A stretch of DNA of 64,000 nt from Paenimyroides baculatum (lineage in GTDB: Bacteria > Bacteroidota > Bacteroidia > Flavobacteriales > Flavobacteriaceae): assembly GCF_008629655.1 (NCBI RefSeq), contig NZ_VWSG01000008.1:1-64000 (forward strand). The letters run 5' to 3'. Position 1 is the first letter of the stretch. Every line of letters starts with the position of its first letter. A program made the translations under genes and the position numbers. The notes beneath the pieces were generated by a model. The model was not told the DNA's origin. It was given only the letters and a program-made list of their open reading frames with translations, and did no database searches. Positions 9,363-17,012 of this stretch are shown piece by piece.

Positions 9363-10019
9363 TTAGTTGATATTATGTAAGGTTATATTTGGTTGTACTT
9401 CGTAAATATTGTTTTCTACGGCTTTAATAATCATTACTTCTGCGCCGTATTCTATGCGGTTTCCTGTTTGACTTTTTACATTTAACCGAAATACATCTTT
9501 TTGAATGGTAACTTCTAAAATGCCTATTTTGTTGTTTTCTATGGTTGATTTCAACGTGCCGGTTCTTCCTAAAAAATCGATTGATTCTTCGCCGTTATAG
9601 CCTAAATTTTTGTACATTTTTACTAATGGTTTTGTGACATAATGCATGATTACGAATGTTATTGCAAACACCGGAAGTAAGATTAACACCGATTTTATTC
9701 CCCAGTTTGCCAAACCTAAAAAGATTGATGACAACAGGGTAAGAATCCAGCCGATGAACTTAAACAGGGTTACAATTACCATTAAAGGCATTTTGCCTAT
9801 GTTGATAAATTCCAACACTTTTGATCCAAAGGAAACTTCTCCATCACCATCGGTATTTACATCGCCATCGGAAACATCGCCCATGTGAAATTCGGCATCG
9901 GTATCAAATCCATCGCCCGAAAAAAACATAAAAACCCAGTACAGCAAAGACATTCCGGTAAGAACCGTCATAATTCCGTTTGAAAGCGGATAGAATAATA
10001 GGTTTAAAAGTTCTGCCAT
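9363..10019 (-). CDS. YqiJ/NfeD-like OB-fold membrane protein
   Basis: The 218-residue protein has an N-terminal membrane segment (about 13-35), an acidic Asp/Gly-rich loop (about 36-62), two or three further membrane segments (about 75-130), and a C-terminal beta-rich domain beginning at FLGRTGTLKSTI that fits the OB fold of NfeD/YqiJ proteins. Members of this family are encoded next to flotillins and are thought to partner them in the membrane. Here it directly precedes the flotillin gene, supporting the assignment. The acidic loop is unusually rich in Asp-Gly. Confidence 0.75.
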   Translation of the reverse strand: MAELLNLLFYPLSNGIMTVLTGMSLLYWVFMFFSGDGFDTDAEFHMGDVSDGDVNTDGDGEVSFGSKVLEFINIGKMPLMVIVTLFKFIGWILTLLSSIFLGLANWGIKSVLILLPVFAITFVIMHYVTKPLVKMYKNLGYNGEESIDFLGRTGTLKSTIENNKIGILEVTIQKDVFRLNVKSQTGNRIEYGAEVMIIKAVENNIYEVQPNITLHNIN

Positions 10020-10067
10020 AGTATAGTTATTTGTTTTTAGTTATTAGTTTTTGCAAACAGCGACTTA

Positions 10068-10259
10068 TTAAATTTCGCGTTTAAAGGTGTAGTGAAAACC
10101 ATAAGCTGTTCCGCTCATATCTCGACTTTCTATTGTTACTAATTCCCAGCCCTGGCTGCCCATTTCGTTTAAAATTTTATCAATTTCAACAATATCGAAT
10201 TTCCAAGACCATGTACCTTTCGGCTTGATTTCTATTGTTTTATATTCAAATCGTTTCAT
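10068..10259 (-). CDS. DUF4177-like small protein
   Basis: This 63-residue protein (MKRFEYKTIEIKP..., GSQGWELVTIE) carries the core of the DUF4177 family, whose hallmark is a 'LNxxGxxGWELV' segment at about residues 32-44. Members are small single-domain proteins of unknown function. It sits between the PspA-like and YqiJ-like genes in the same orientation, so it is probably co-transcribed with them; about 100 bp containing a fragment of the dispersed repeat separate it from the PspA gene. Confidence 0.75.
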   Translation of the reverse strand: MKRFEYKTIEIKPKGTWSWKFDIVEIDKILNEMGSQGWELVTIESRDMSGTAYGFHYTFKREI

Positions 10260-10363
10260 ATAATGGTGTTTTAATTATTTTTTTTACTTATTTGCAAGAG
10301 TCTTATTTAGATTCTTCACTTCGTTCAGAATGACAAACTTTACGCTAAAAGCTAAAAACTGCT

Positions 10364-11056
10364 TTACATCCCCAATTGTTTTTTCAAGGCATCTAAATCG
10401 GCATCTGATGAATTTTCGTTCAACGCATAATCTATTTCATCGGAAACATTTGGTTTTTGTTGTGCCATTTCTCCGTAAGCTTTTGCCAGTGCTTCGTCTT
10501 CTTCTACCTTTTCCTTCATGCGTTCCAGCATACTTATAGTACTGTTAGAGTCCATTTTTGCCAACTGTTTGTTCACCACTTTGGTTGCGTTTGCTACACG
10601 AACACGAGCTTTAATGGTTGCCAATTCGGTTTCCCATTTGTTGATGTTGTACTTTAACACTTCAATGTTTTTATGCACTTCGTTTGCCGATTCGTCATGC
10701 ACATCTGCCTGATTACTTAATTCGTCGGCTTCCAACAAATTCTGCTTTTTTAAATGAAGTGCTTCCTTCGCCAAACGTTCTGCCTGATCAACTTCTAATT
10801 CTTCTTTTTGAAGTTTTTGAAGCAGCAAAACAGCCTTGTTTTCATAACTTGCAGCGTCTTCGCGTTTTTTATCGGCAGCGTTGTGGGTACGAATCGCCAA
10901 TGCTTTTACTTTGGCATAAGCTTCCATTGCCTGATCTAAATCTTCTTTCATTTCACGGATTCCTTGTTCCGTCATTTTAATGGGATCTTCCATTTTATCG
11001 ACCACAGCATGAATTTCTGCCTGACCAATTCTAAAAATTCTTTTAAAAATATTCAT
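10364..11056 (-). CDS. PspA/IM30 family membrane-remodelling protein
   Basis: The 230-residue protein is almost wholly helical with long charged heptad stretches, begins MNIFKRIFRIGQAEIHAVVDKMEDP and keeps the spacing of PspA/IM30 proteins, including the conserved N-terminal 'EDPxKMxxQ' segment. PspA proteins bind stressed cytoplasmic membrane and polymerise into ESCRT-III-like rods. The operon partners (flotillin, NfeD-like protein, AAA ATPase) match PspA contexts seen in other bacteria. It starts 12 bp after the Tir/YbjN-like gene, so they are probably co-translated. Confidence 0.9.
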   Translation of the reverse strand: MNIFKRIFRIGQAEIHAVVDKMEDPIKMTEQGIREMKEDLDQAMEAYAKVKALAIRTHNAADKKREDAASYENKAVLLLQKLQKEELEVDQAERLAKEALHLKKQNLLEADELSNQADVHDESANEVHKNIEVLKYNINKWETELATIKARVRVANATKVVNKQLAKMDSNSTISMLERMKEKVEEDEALAKAYGEMAQQKPNVSDEIDYALNENSSDADLDALKKQLGM

Positions 11057-11068
11057 GTCTTTTATTTT

Positions 11069-11458
11069 TTAATTCTTTGAAAACTGTATTAATTGTTCGG
11101 AATATTCGCTTAACAACAAACTCAACGAGTTTAGTGCGGCATCAAATTCGTTAAAATCTAAATTGTGAATTTGCAGCGTATATCTAAAAATAACTTTCGA
11201 ACCATCTTCGGTAAGTGCAAAAGCACCGTGAATTATATCTCTGTTTTTCATTAACAAACCCTTAAACACTTGCATACTATCGGCTTGTAACGTAAACAGG
11301 TACTGTTCAAATATTAAAACGGGCGCAGCAACACCAACGATTAAATTCTGAACTCCGTCTGCCAGATTTTCTATTAAAAAAATCCCTTCTTCTTTGCTTT
11401 TATATTTGATACTGTATCCGGTATCTAAAATATATTTTTCGACGTTTAAAAAATGCAT
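11069..11458 (-). CDS. YbjN / Tir-chaperone-like protein, first gene of the PspA operon
   Basis: This 129-residue protein has the alternating alpha/beta pattern of the YbjN and type III secretion chaperone-like fold; homologues next to pspA in this phylum are often named 'molecular chaperone Tir'. It could bind or escort the PspA-like protein encoded 12 bp downstream, but that is inferred from position only. The start ATG lies 91 bp from the divergent regulator's start, so the operon promoter must be in that spacer. Confidence 0.55.
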   Translation of the reverse strand: MHFLNVEKYILDTGYSIKYKSKEEGIFLIENLADGVQNLIVGVAAPVLIFEQYLFTLQADSMQVFKGLLMKNRDIIHGAFALTEDGSKVIFRYTLQIHNLDFNEFDAALNSLSLLLSEYSEQLIQFSKN

Positions 11459-11549
11459 TGTAAATTAATTTTGTATCTTGCACATATCTTTTGCATAAAG
11501 ATAATACTTTTTGCAAATAAATTTAGCAAAATTTTTATTTTTTTTCAAA
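11459..11549. promoter_or_regulatory. Divergent regulatory region of PspA operon and XRE regulator
   Basis: The 91-bp spacer separates the minus-strand PspA operon from the plus-strand regulator. TTTTGCA followed by A or T and AA occurs twice, near 11490 and 11508 (18-bp period), and the minus strand carries TATCTTTA, one base from the Bacteroidota -7 consensus. The repeats are candidate operators for the XRE protein. No box is perfect, so exact promoters are uncertain. Confidence 0.35.
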
Positions 11550-12212
11550 ATGAGTAAAATAGGTTACAATATAAAGAAGCTTAGAAATGTAAAAAACATA
11601 AGTCAACAGGCTTTTGCTGATATATTTAGCCTAACGAGAGGTAATATTTCGTCTTACGAAGAACTGCGTGCCGAACCTAAATTAGAAAGCATTATAAAAA
11701 TTGCTAATTATTTTAGCATTCCTTTAGAGCATCTTTTGACAAAACAACTGTCGGTTAACGAGATTTTAAACTTTAACGACTATTTTAACGAGGAAGGTCA
11801 GAAAAAATTACAAAAAAACTTTGCAAACATTCCGTTTATTTCCCGCGAAGCCATTCATCATATTAAAGAAGGAACTTTTGATGTTCAGAAATTAGATCTG
11901 ATTGCTTTTCCAATGTACAGTTCCAATAAATTCATTGCTTTGGAGCTTACACACGAAATTGCTGCACCGGCAAATGTGGATATTCCCGAATACACCATTT
12001 TATTTTTTGAACAGGTACAAATTGATACATTGCATATGTTGGATAATCATTTCGGAATGTTTTTAACGAATACCGAAATTTTTATAGGAACGTACAATCA
12101 AAACAAAACAACGATTAATTTGAAACTGAACGAGTGGAAATCGGAAGATTTTAATACCGAAAACCTGCAAAGCTTTTGGAAATTATACGCTAAATTTGAA
12201 AAAAAAATATAA
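11550..12212 (+). CDS. XRE-family helix-turn-helix regulator
   Basis: The ATG at 11550 gives a 220-residue protein starting MSKIGYNIKKLRNVKN with a clear XRE/HTH_3 domain in residues 1-65 (helix-turn-helix around SQQAFADIFSLTRGNISSYE). The remainder (about 90-220) is a mixed alpha/beta region that could be a sensor domain; no S24 Ser-Lys pair is visible. A TTG 39 bp upstream extends the frame but adds an unlikely Phe-rich leader. The gene is divergent from the PspA operon and is a natural candidate for controlling it and the membrane protein encoded one base downstream. Confidence 0.8.
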   Translation: MSKIGYNIKKLRNVKNISQQAFADIFSLTRGNISSYEELRAEPKLESIIKIANYFSIPLEHLLTKQLSVNEILNFNDYFNEEGQKKLQKNFANIPFISREAIHHIKEGTFDVQKLDLIAFPMYSSNKFIALELTHEIAAPANVDIPEYTILFFEQVQIDTLHMLDNHFGMFLTNTEIFIGTYNQNKTTINLKLNEWKSEDFNTENLQSFWKLYAKFEKKI

Positions 12213-12213
12213 A

Positions 12214-12672
12214 ATGGTTCAGTCAAAATTAAGTAACACCGCCTATTTTTACAGCTTACTAATTTTAAGTTTTCCGGTTTTAACTGCCTTTATTGTGAAC
12301 AAATTTTTACGCATGTTTCAAGACAACTTGCATTGGGGCTTAACGGTATTTTTGGTTTTGTGCTGCTTGGTAAGTTTGTTTATTATTATCTGGGGCTTTT
12401 TTATTGAAATGAACCTACGCATGGCAACGGTAAAAATTACTAACGACTCCATTGAAGTAAAACAACTATTGGGATTTGGTACTAAAAAAACTTTTAAGAT
12501 TAATGAAATTGAAGGTTTTGCCATTCGCGATTTCAGACAGCGTGCACAATACCACGAATATTGTTACTTGATTCAAGATAAAAAAGCAATTGCCGTTTTC
12601 TCTAGTCTATATTATAAAAATTACACCGAAGTTCGCGCTGAACTGCAACAACGCTTAACGCTTTTGAAGTAG
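12214..12672 (+). CDS. Membrane protein with a PH-like cytosolic domain
   Basis: The ATG at 12214, one base after the regulator's stop codon, gives 152 residues with two membrane segments (about 8-30 and 42-65), followed by a beta-rich segment (VKITNDSIEVKQLLGFG...) resembling bacterial PH domains, and a final helix. The tight junction implies co-transcription and coupled translation with the XRE regulator. It might be a membrane sensor or an envelope-stress effector; function is unknown. Confidence 0.6.
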   Translation: MVQSKLSNTAYFYSLLILSFPVLTAFIVNKFLRMFQDNLHWGLTVFLVLCCLVSLFIIIWGFFIEMNLRMATVKITNDSIEVKQLLGFGTKKTFKINEIEGFAIRDFRQRAQYHEYCYLIQDKKAIAVFSSLYYKNYTEVRAELQQRLTLLK

Positions 12673-12705
12673 ATTCACTCAAATTATCGAATGAAAGATC
12701 TTCAT

Positions 12706-13290
12706 ATGAAAAATATATATTTATCTTTTTTTATTATATTTTTAGTTGGTTGCGTAGCTCCGAAAACTTCTATACAAAGTGATTCATATGAAATAAGCCT
12801 GTCACATCTTGAATTTGAATGTAATAGTGAATACACAGAGTGCTACAGCGAAAAATATTCAATTGCAAAGGTTTATGATGGAAATAAAATTCAATTAAAG
12901 GAAAATAATGAGATTTTTTTTGAGGGCGAAAATAGAGTAAGAAATTATTTGTATGAAGTTTTTGAATCAAGGTTTTTGTTAATTACTCCTATAAAAGAAA
13001 CTCATTATGCTAGCACAGGTTTAATACCCAGAGATTTGGTTTCTGTTTATGACTTAAAGACAAAGAAACTGTTTCAGTTTAGTGCTAAAAAAAGAACAAT
13101 TTCATCAATAAAATCATTAAATGATAGATCTTCCGATGAGTCAACAATCAATTTAAAAAGACAAAATTACAATATTATAACTACTGTTGAAAGGATTGAT
13201 ATTGAAAATGGAATCATCTACCTTTTATTGCCTGATTTAAAAAGTATAGAACAATTTAAATTAGATTTAATTTCTAAAATAAGACAGTAA
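12706..13290 (+). CDS. Putative lipoprotein of unknown function
   Basis: Starting at the ATG at 12706, the 194-residue product has a short signal sequence with lipobox LVGC (Cys16). An ATG 15 bp upstream is also in frame, but the shorter form gives a cleaner signal peptide. The mature part has several acidic and aromatic residues and a Cys pair (about residues 40-48), with no recognised domain. It stands alone on the plus strand between the regulator pair and a zinc-ribbon gene. Confidence 0.6.
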   Translation: MKNIYLSFFIIFLVGCVAPKTSIQSDSYEISLSHLEFECNSEYTECYSEKYSIAKVYDGNKIQLKENNEIFFEGENRVRNYLYEVFESRFLLITPIKETHYASTGLIPRDLVSVYDLKTKKLFQFSAKKRTISSIKSLNDRSSDESTINLKRQNYNIITTVERIDIENGIIYLLLPDLKSIEQFKLDLISKIRQ

Positions 13291-13338
13291 TTACAAAAAA
13301 AGCTATAAATATTTTCAACTTTTTAGAAAATGCTTTTG

Positions 13339-13346
13339 TATCTTTA
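13339..13346 (+). promoter_or_regulatory. Probable -7 box of the zinc-ribbon gene
   Basis: TATCTTTA, one base off the TAnnTTTG consensus, lies 8 bp before the start codon. The resulting leader would be very short, as is common in this phylum. Confidence 0.35.
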
Positions 13347-13354
13347 AAATAAAA

Positions 13355-13702
13355 ATGGGCAAAAATTGTTTAGAATGTGGCGAGAAAATCATTGGTCGTG
13401 AAGATAAAAAATTCTGTAACGATGCCTGCCGCAATACCTACAACAACAAATTAAACAAAGACACCACCAATTTAATGCGAACGATTAATTACGCGTTACG
13501 CAAAAATTACCGCATTTTATCAGAAAACAATCCCGAAGGTAAAGTAAAAATCAACCGTAAAAAACTACTCGACTTAGGTTTCGATTTTTCATTATTCACC
13601 TCCATATACATCACAAAATCTAACGTAACCTATTATTTTGTGTACGATCAAGGTTACATGCCCATAGAAAACGATTGGTTTGTTTTAGTAAAAAAGAATT
13701 AA
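13355..13702 (+). CDS. Small zinc-ribbon protein (DUF2116-like N-terminus)
   Basis: The 115-residue protein starts MGKNCLECGEKIIGREDKKF followed by CNDACRNTYNNK, giving two Cys pairs (Cys5/Cys8 and Cys21/Cys25) that should bind one zinc ion; this matches short zinc-ribbon proteins annotated DUF2116 in Bacteroidota. The C-terminal part (about 40-115) is basic then aromatic-rich. It ends immediately before the ATG of the next gene with no spacing, so translation is probably coupled. Function unknown; a nucleic-acid-binding role is possible. Confidence 0.65.
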   Translation: MGKNCLECGEKIIGREDKKFCNDACRNTYNNKLNKDTTNLMRTINYALRKNYRILSENNPEGKVKINRKKLLDLGFDFSLFTSIYITKSNVTYYFVYDQGYMPIENDWFVLVKKN

Positions 13703-14161
13703 ATGTACGGCTATCTGTTAATAATCCATTCATATCTGCGTTGGATTGCCTTGGGTTTTCTACTTTTCGGTTTGATTTTCATCTTTCTAAAGAAATCGAA
13801 CAAAGCAATTTACACAACCAAGCATTACCAGCTTTTTAAAGCCATAAAAAATGTTTTCAACCTGCAGTTTTTAGTCGGAATTTTACTGCTCACGCAAAGT
13901 CCAATGGCAAAAGCATTTTGGTCGCAATTGAGTCAGGCGGTTAAATGGCGCGACATACGCTTTTTTGGATTAGAACATCCGTTCATGATGATTTTGGGCG
14001 TACTACTTTTAAATGTTTTTACAGATAAAACCAAAAGCAAAATCGGCACAGATAACGCTTTTAATTATCTGTTTGTTAGATATCTAATAATACTTTTTAT
14101 TCTTTTTGTTTCGGTTCCGTGGTCGTTTTCTCCTTTTACCGCCCGACCAAATTTTCGATAA
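13703..14161 (+). CDS. Four-helix membrane protein, possibly cytochrome-b-like
   Basis: The 152-residue protein has four hydrophobic segments (about 5-27, 48-65, 92-108 and 124-145) and an N-terminal 'IIHSYLRW' with a His facing the first helix; other His residues lie at the start of helix 2 and before helix 3. Similar small flavobacterial membrane proteins have been described as cytochrome-B-like. Heme binding is not shown. It directly abuts the zinc-ribbon gene. Confidence 0.6.
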   Translation: MYGYLLIIHSYLRWIALGFLLFGLIFIFLKKSNKAIYTTKHYQLFKAIKNVFNLQFLVGILLLTQSPMAKAFWSQLSQAVKWRDIRFFGLEHPFMMILGVLLLNVFTDKTKSKIGTDNAFNYLFVRYLIILFILFVSVPWSFSPFTARPNFR

Positions 14162-14218
14162 TTTTAAGAACTTCCTCGTTCTTTTTTTATAATTTAAGGG
14201 AAAAATTTACGAGAAAGA

Positions 14219-15745
14219 ATGCAGATTAATAAAGTAGAACTCCGCAATTTAGAAATTGAAGATTATATAGAATTAAAAAATTCCATGCTTCAGGCGTACG
14301 ATGATGAAGATGTTGAGGATTTGTATTGGAAAAAAGAAGAAATCAGACGGTTATTGAAGGTTTTTCCGGAAGGACAAATTGTTATTGTGGTTGACGATGT
14401 GGTTGTTGGTGCGGCTTTGTCGTTAATTGTAGATGAAAGTTTGGCGCTATCAAACCACAAATACAACGATATTATAACCGACAGTAAATTCAATTCTCAC
14501 AATCCAGATGGCGATGTTTTGTACGGAATCGATGTTTTTATCCACCCAAATTACCGTGGTTTGCGCTTGGGTCGACGTTTGTATGATGTTCGAAAAGAAT
14601 TATGCGAACAGTTAAATTTAAAGTCGATTATTTTCGCAGGACGTATTCCAAATTATCATAATTACGCCAAAGAATTCACCCCAAAGCAATATTTAGATCG
14701 GGTTAAAACCAAAGAAATCCACGATCCGGTAATTTCGTTTCAGGTAAACAACGATTTTCATATTAAAAGATTACTGCGCAATTATTTAGAAGGCGACCGC
14801 GACTCCCGTGATTACGCGGTTTTGCTTGAATGGAACAATATTTCGTACGATAAATCTCCCGTTTTGATCAATGCCAAGAAAAGTGTGGTTCGTTTAGGTT
14901 TGATCCAATGGCAAATGCGTCCGTTGAATAATTTAGAGGAATTTTTTGATCAAGCTGAATTTTTTATCGATGCCGTTTCGGGGTACGAAAGCGATTTTGC
15001 AACCTTCCCCGAATTGTTTGTTGCTCCGTTAATGGCAGATTACAATCATTTGTCGGAATCTGAAGCAATCCGAGAATTATCAAAACATACCGATATCATT
15101 CACAAACGCTTTCAAGAATTAGCTATTGAGTATAATATCAACATTATCACGGGCAGCATGCCTTATTTGGAAGAAAACGTACTGTATAACGTTGGTTTTT
15201 TATGCAAACGCGATGGATCGTCTGAAATGTATCGAAAAATACACATTACACCCAACGAACGTTTGTATTGGGGAATGCAAGGCGGCGATGTGATACAGAC
15301 TTTTGATACCGACTGCGGAAAAATCGGAATTATTATTTGTTACGATGTGGAGTTTCCGGAATTATCGCGTATTATGAGCGAAGACGGAATGGAAATATTG
15401 TTTGTACCTTATTTAACCGATACGCAAAACGGATACACCCGTGTACGCAGCTGTGCACAGGCGCGTGCCATTGAAAACGAATGTTACGTGGCGATTACCG
15501 GTTGTGTAGGGAATTTGCCAAAAGTAAACAACATGGATATTCAGTACGGGCAGGCAGCTGTTTTTACGCCGTCTGATTTTGCTTTTCCAAACAACGGCGT
15601 TAAAGCCGAAGCTACCCCAAATACCGAAATGACCTTGATTGTTGATGTGGAATTAAACGCTTTAAAAGAACTGCACGAATTGGGGAGCGTGCGTATTAAG
15701 AAAGACCGCCGTTTAGATTTATATAAGTTACGAAAACTAAAATAG
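14219..15745 (+). CDS. GNAT acetyltransferase fused to a nitrilase-family amidohydrolase
   Basis: This 508-residue protein joins two enzymes. Residues ~1-200 are a GNAT N-acetyltransferase with the acetyl-CoA loop region HPNYRGLRLGRRLYD (109-123). Residues ~222-508 are a carbon-nitrogen hydrolase with the complete Glu-Lys-Cys triad: Glu265 (TFPELF), Lys340 (YRKIHITP) and Cys374 (IIICYDVEFPE). This bifunctional architecture is known in several phyla; the paired reactions suggest acyl transfer to and amide hydrolysis from a small amine, but the substrate is not known. The gene has its own terminator overlapping the stop codon. Confidence 0.9.
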   Translation: MQINKVELRNLEIEDYIELKNSMLQAYDDEDVEDLYWKKEEIRRLLKVFPEGQIVIVVDDVVVGAALSLIVDESLALSNHKYNDIITDSKFNSHNPDGDVLYGIDVFIHPNYRGLRLGRRLYDVRKELCEQLNLKSIIFAGRIPNYHNYAKEFTPKQYLDRVKTKEIHDPVISFQVNNDFHIKRLLRNYLEGDRDSRDYAVLLEWNNISYDKSPVLINAKKSVVRLGLIQWQMRPLNNLEEFFDQAEFFIDAVSGYESDFATFPELFVAPLMADYNHLSESEAIRELSKHTDIIHKRFQELAIEYNINIITGSMPYLEENVLYNVGFLCKRDGSSEMYRKIHITPNERLYWGMQGGDVIQTFDTDCGKIGIIICYDVEFPELSRIMSEDGMEILFVPYLTDTQNGYTRVRSCAQARAIENECYVAITGCVGNLPKVNNMDIQYGQAAVFTPSDFAFPNNGVKAEATPNTEMTLIVDVELNALKELHELGSVRIKKDRRLDLYKLRKLK

Positions 15746-15767
15746 AGCCTTATGGCTCTATTTTAGT
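15736..15767 (+). terminator. Terminator of the GNAT-nitrilase gene
   Basis: Arms ACTAAAATAGAGCC (15736-15749) and GGCTCTATTTTAGT (15754-15767) form a 14-bp stem with a TTAT loop. The stem includes the stop codon and ends in a T-rich arm. Confidence 0.8.
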
Positions 15768-15803
15768 TTGAATTAGTATCGAAAGTATTTCTACCCCTAA
15801 ACG

Positions 15804-15908
15804 TTGTCATGCTGAACTTGTTTAACTTCGTTCTGTTCGCAAGCTCGGGTCAGCATCTCAAAAGGTTAATTGATGATGCGATTCCGTGTCAAGCACGGAA
15901 TGACAAAC
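15804..15908. repeat. Dispersed intergenic repeat, copy B (inverted)
   Basis: The segment beginning TTGTCATGCTGAAC and ending CAAGCACGGAATGACA contains the reverse complement of the element at 7114-7203 (shared core GATGCGATTCCGTGTCAAGC and following bases). It occupies most of the spacer between two convergent genes, as expected of a neutral interspersed repeat. Confidence 0.75.
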
Positions 15909-15924
15909 TTCCAAATATTAATTT

Positions 15925-16308
15925 TTATTTAATGTACGATTCTAATTTGTTTAAGAAATCTTGAAAAGCAACAGCTTCGTCTTGCGGAACACGTTTAGCC
16001 AATTCAACACCTCTTTTTTGGTATTCGTTTAATTTAGGTCCCAACGTTTTTAATGCTTCTTTATCATTGTTTGCCGTTGCCGTTTTAAACTCACTTACAA
16101 ATTTGCTGTATTCCTGTGCAAACTGGTCTGCTTCGGCATATTTGAATGATGGAACTGTAGCAACATCTTCTGCCGTAGTTTGCGGTGCATTGTTTACACT
16201 TTCTACCGGCGGATCGGTCATTGGTTCCTGAATTTTGTTCTCTTCTTTTTTACTACATGCTGTCAACAAAACTGCCGACAATAACATTGGATAAACTATC
16301 TTTTTCAT
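15925..16308 (-). CDS. Small lipoprotein, paralogue of the next gene
   Basis: Starting at the ATG at 16308, this 127-residue lipoprotein has a signal peptide with lipobox LTAC, a low-complexity Glu/Pro/Thr linker, and a helical C-terminal domain of about 75 residues (from FKYAEADQFAQEYSKFVSEF). The helical domain is clearly related to that of the protein encoded at 16418-16825. The upstream in-frame extension is a poor leader. Function unknown; the fold looks like a short helical hairpin in the periplasm. Confidence 0.7.
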   Translation of the reverse strand: MKKIVYPMLLSAVLLTACSKKEENKIQEPMTDPPVESVNNAPQTTAEDVATVPSFKYAEADQFAQEYSKFVSEFKTATANNDKEALKTLGPKLNEYQKRGVELAKRVPQDEAVAFQDFLNKLESYIK

Positions 16309-16417
16309 ATTAATTAATTTTACTATTTGAATTATAAATGTAGTAAAAAACAAAATACAATTACAAAAAAAAGACACAGCATAAACTGTGTCTTAAAATT
16401 TAGAAAAATTTGTTTTA

Positions 16418-16825
16418 CTATTTAATTGGCGCTTGTTGTTGTTCAGCCAATTTCATAGCGTATTCTTGCCATAATTTAACATCTTCCGGTGTTAACTTTG
16501 CAGCTAATTCTGTTTGTTTTTTAGTCCACTCAGCAGATTTCGCTTGTAATTCTGAAATTTTTGCAGCATCTCCAGATTTTGCTGCTTCCATTGATTGTTT
16601 TACATAAGCAGTATATTCTTCTGCCATTTTTTGTGCTTCCGGAGAACTAAATTTAGGTACTTCTAAAGTAGTTTCTGTGGTGGTAGTTGTGGTTGCAGTT
16701 TCAGTTGCAGGATCTACAGTTGTTTCTGTTTCTGTAGTTGTTGTTTCTTCAACACCTTTCTTATTGTCACAAGATACTACTAACATAGTTGATGCGAATA
16801 ATGCCGATAACACTAATTTTTTCAT
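16418..16825 (-). CDS. Small lipoprotein with Thr/Glu-rich linker
   Basis: The ATG at 16825 gives a 135-residue protein with lipobox VVSC, a 35-residue linker made almost only of Thr, Glu and Val, and a helical domain (FSSPEAQKMAEEYTAYVKQS...) homologous to that of the downstream lipoprotein. The linker would extend the domain away from the membrane. The pair arose by tandem duplication; the ~110 bp between them can carry a separate promoter. Confidence 0.7.
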   Translation of the reverse strand: MKKLVLSALFASTMLVVSCDNKKGVEETTTTETETTVDPATETATTTTTTETTLEVPKFSSPEAQKMAEEYTAYVKQSMEAAKSGDAAKISELQAKSAEWTKKQTELAAKLTPEDVKLWQEYAMKLAEQQQAPIK

Positions 16826-17012
16826 ATACAATATTTTAATTATTTATATCAAATATAAATTTTTTTTTGAAACCTACAAACTTTTAATTAATAATATAGT
16901 GAATTATTAACAGATGGTTTTTATAGACTTTACTCATCTTTTTATTGATTATATATATCTCACTCACTATTTGATGCGACAGTATTTTTTGTTTTACTCA
17001 CACTACAGAAGA

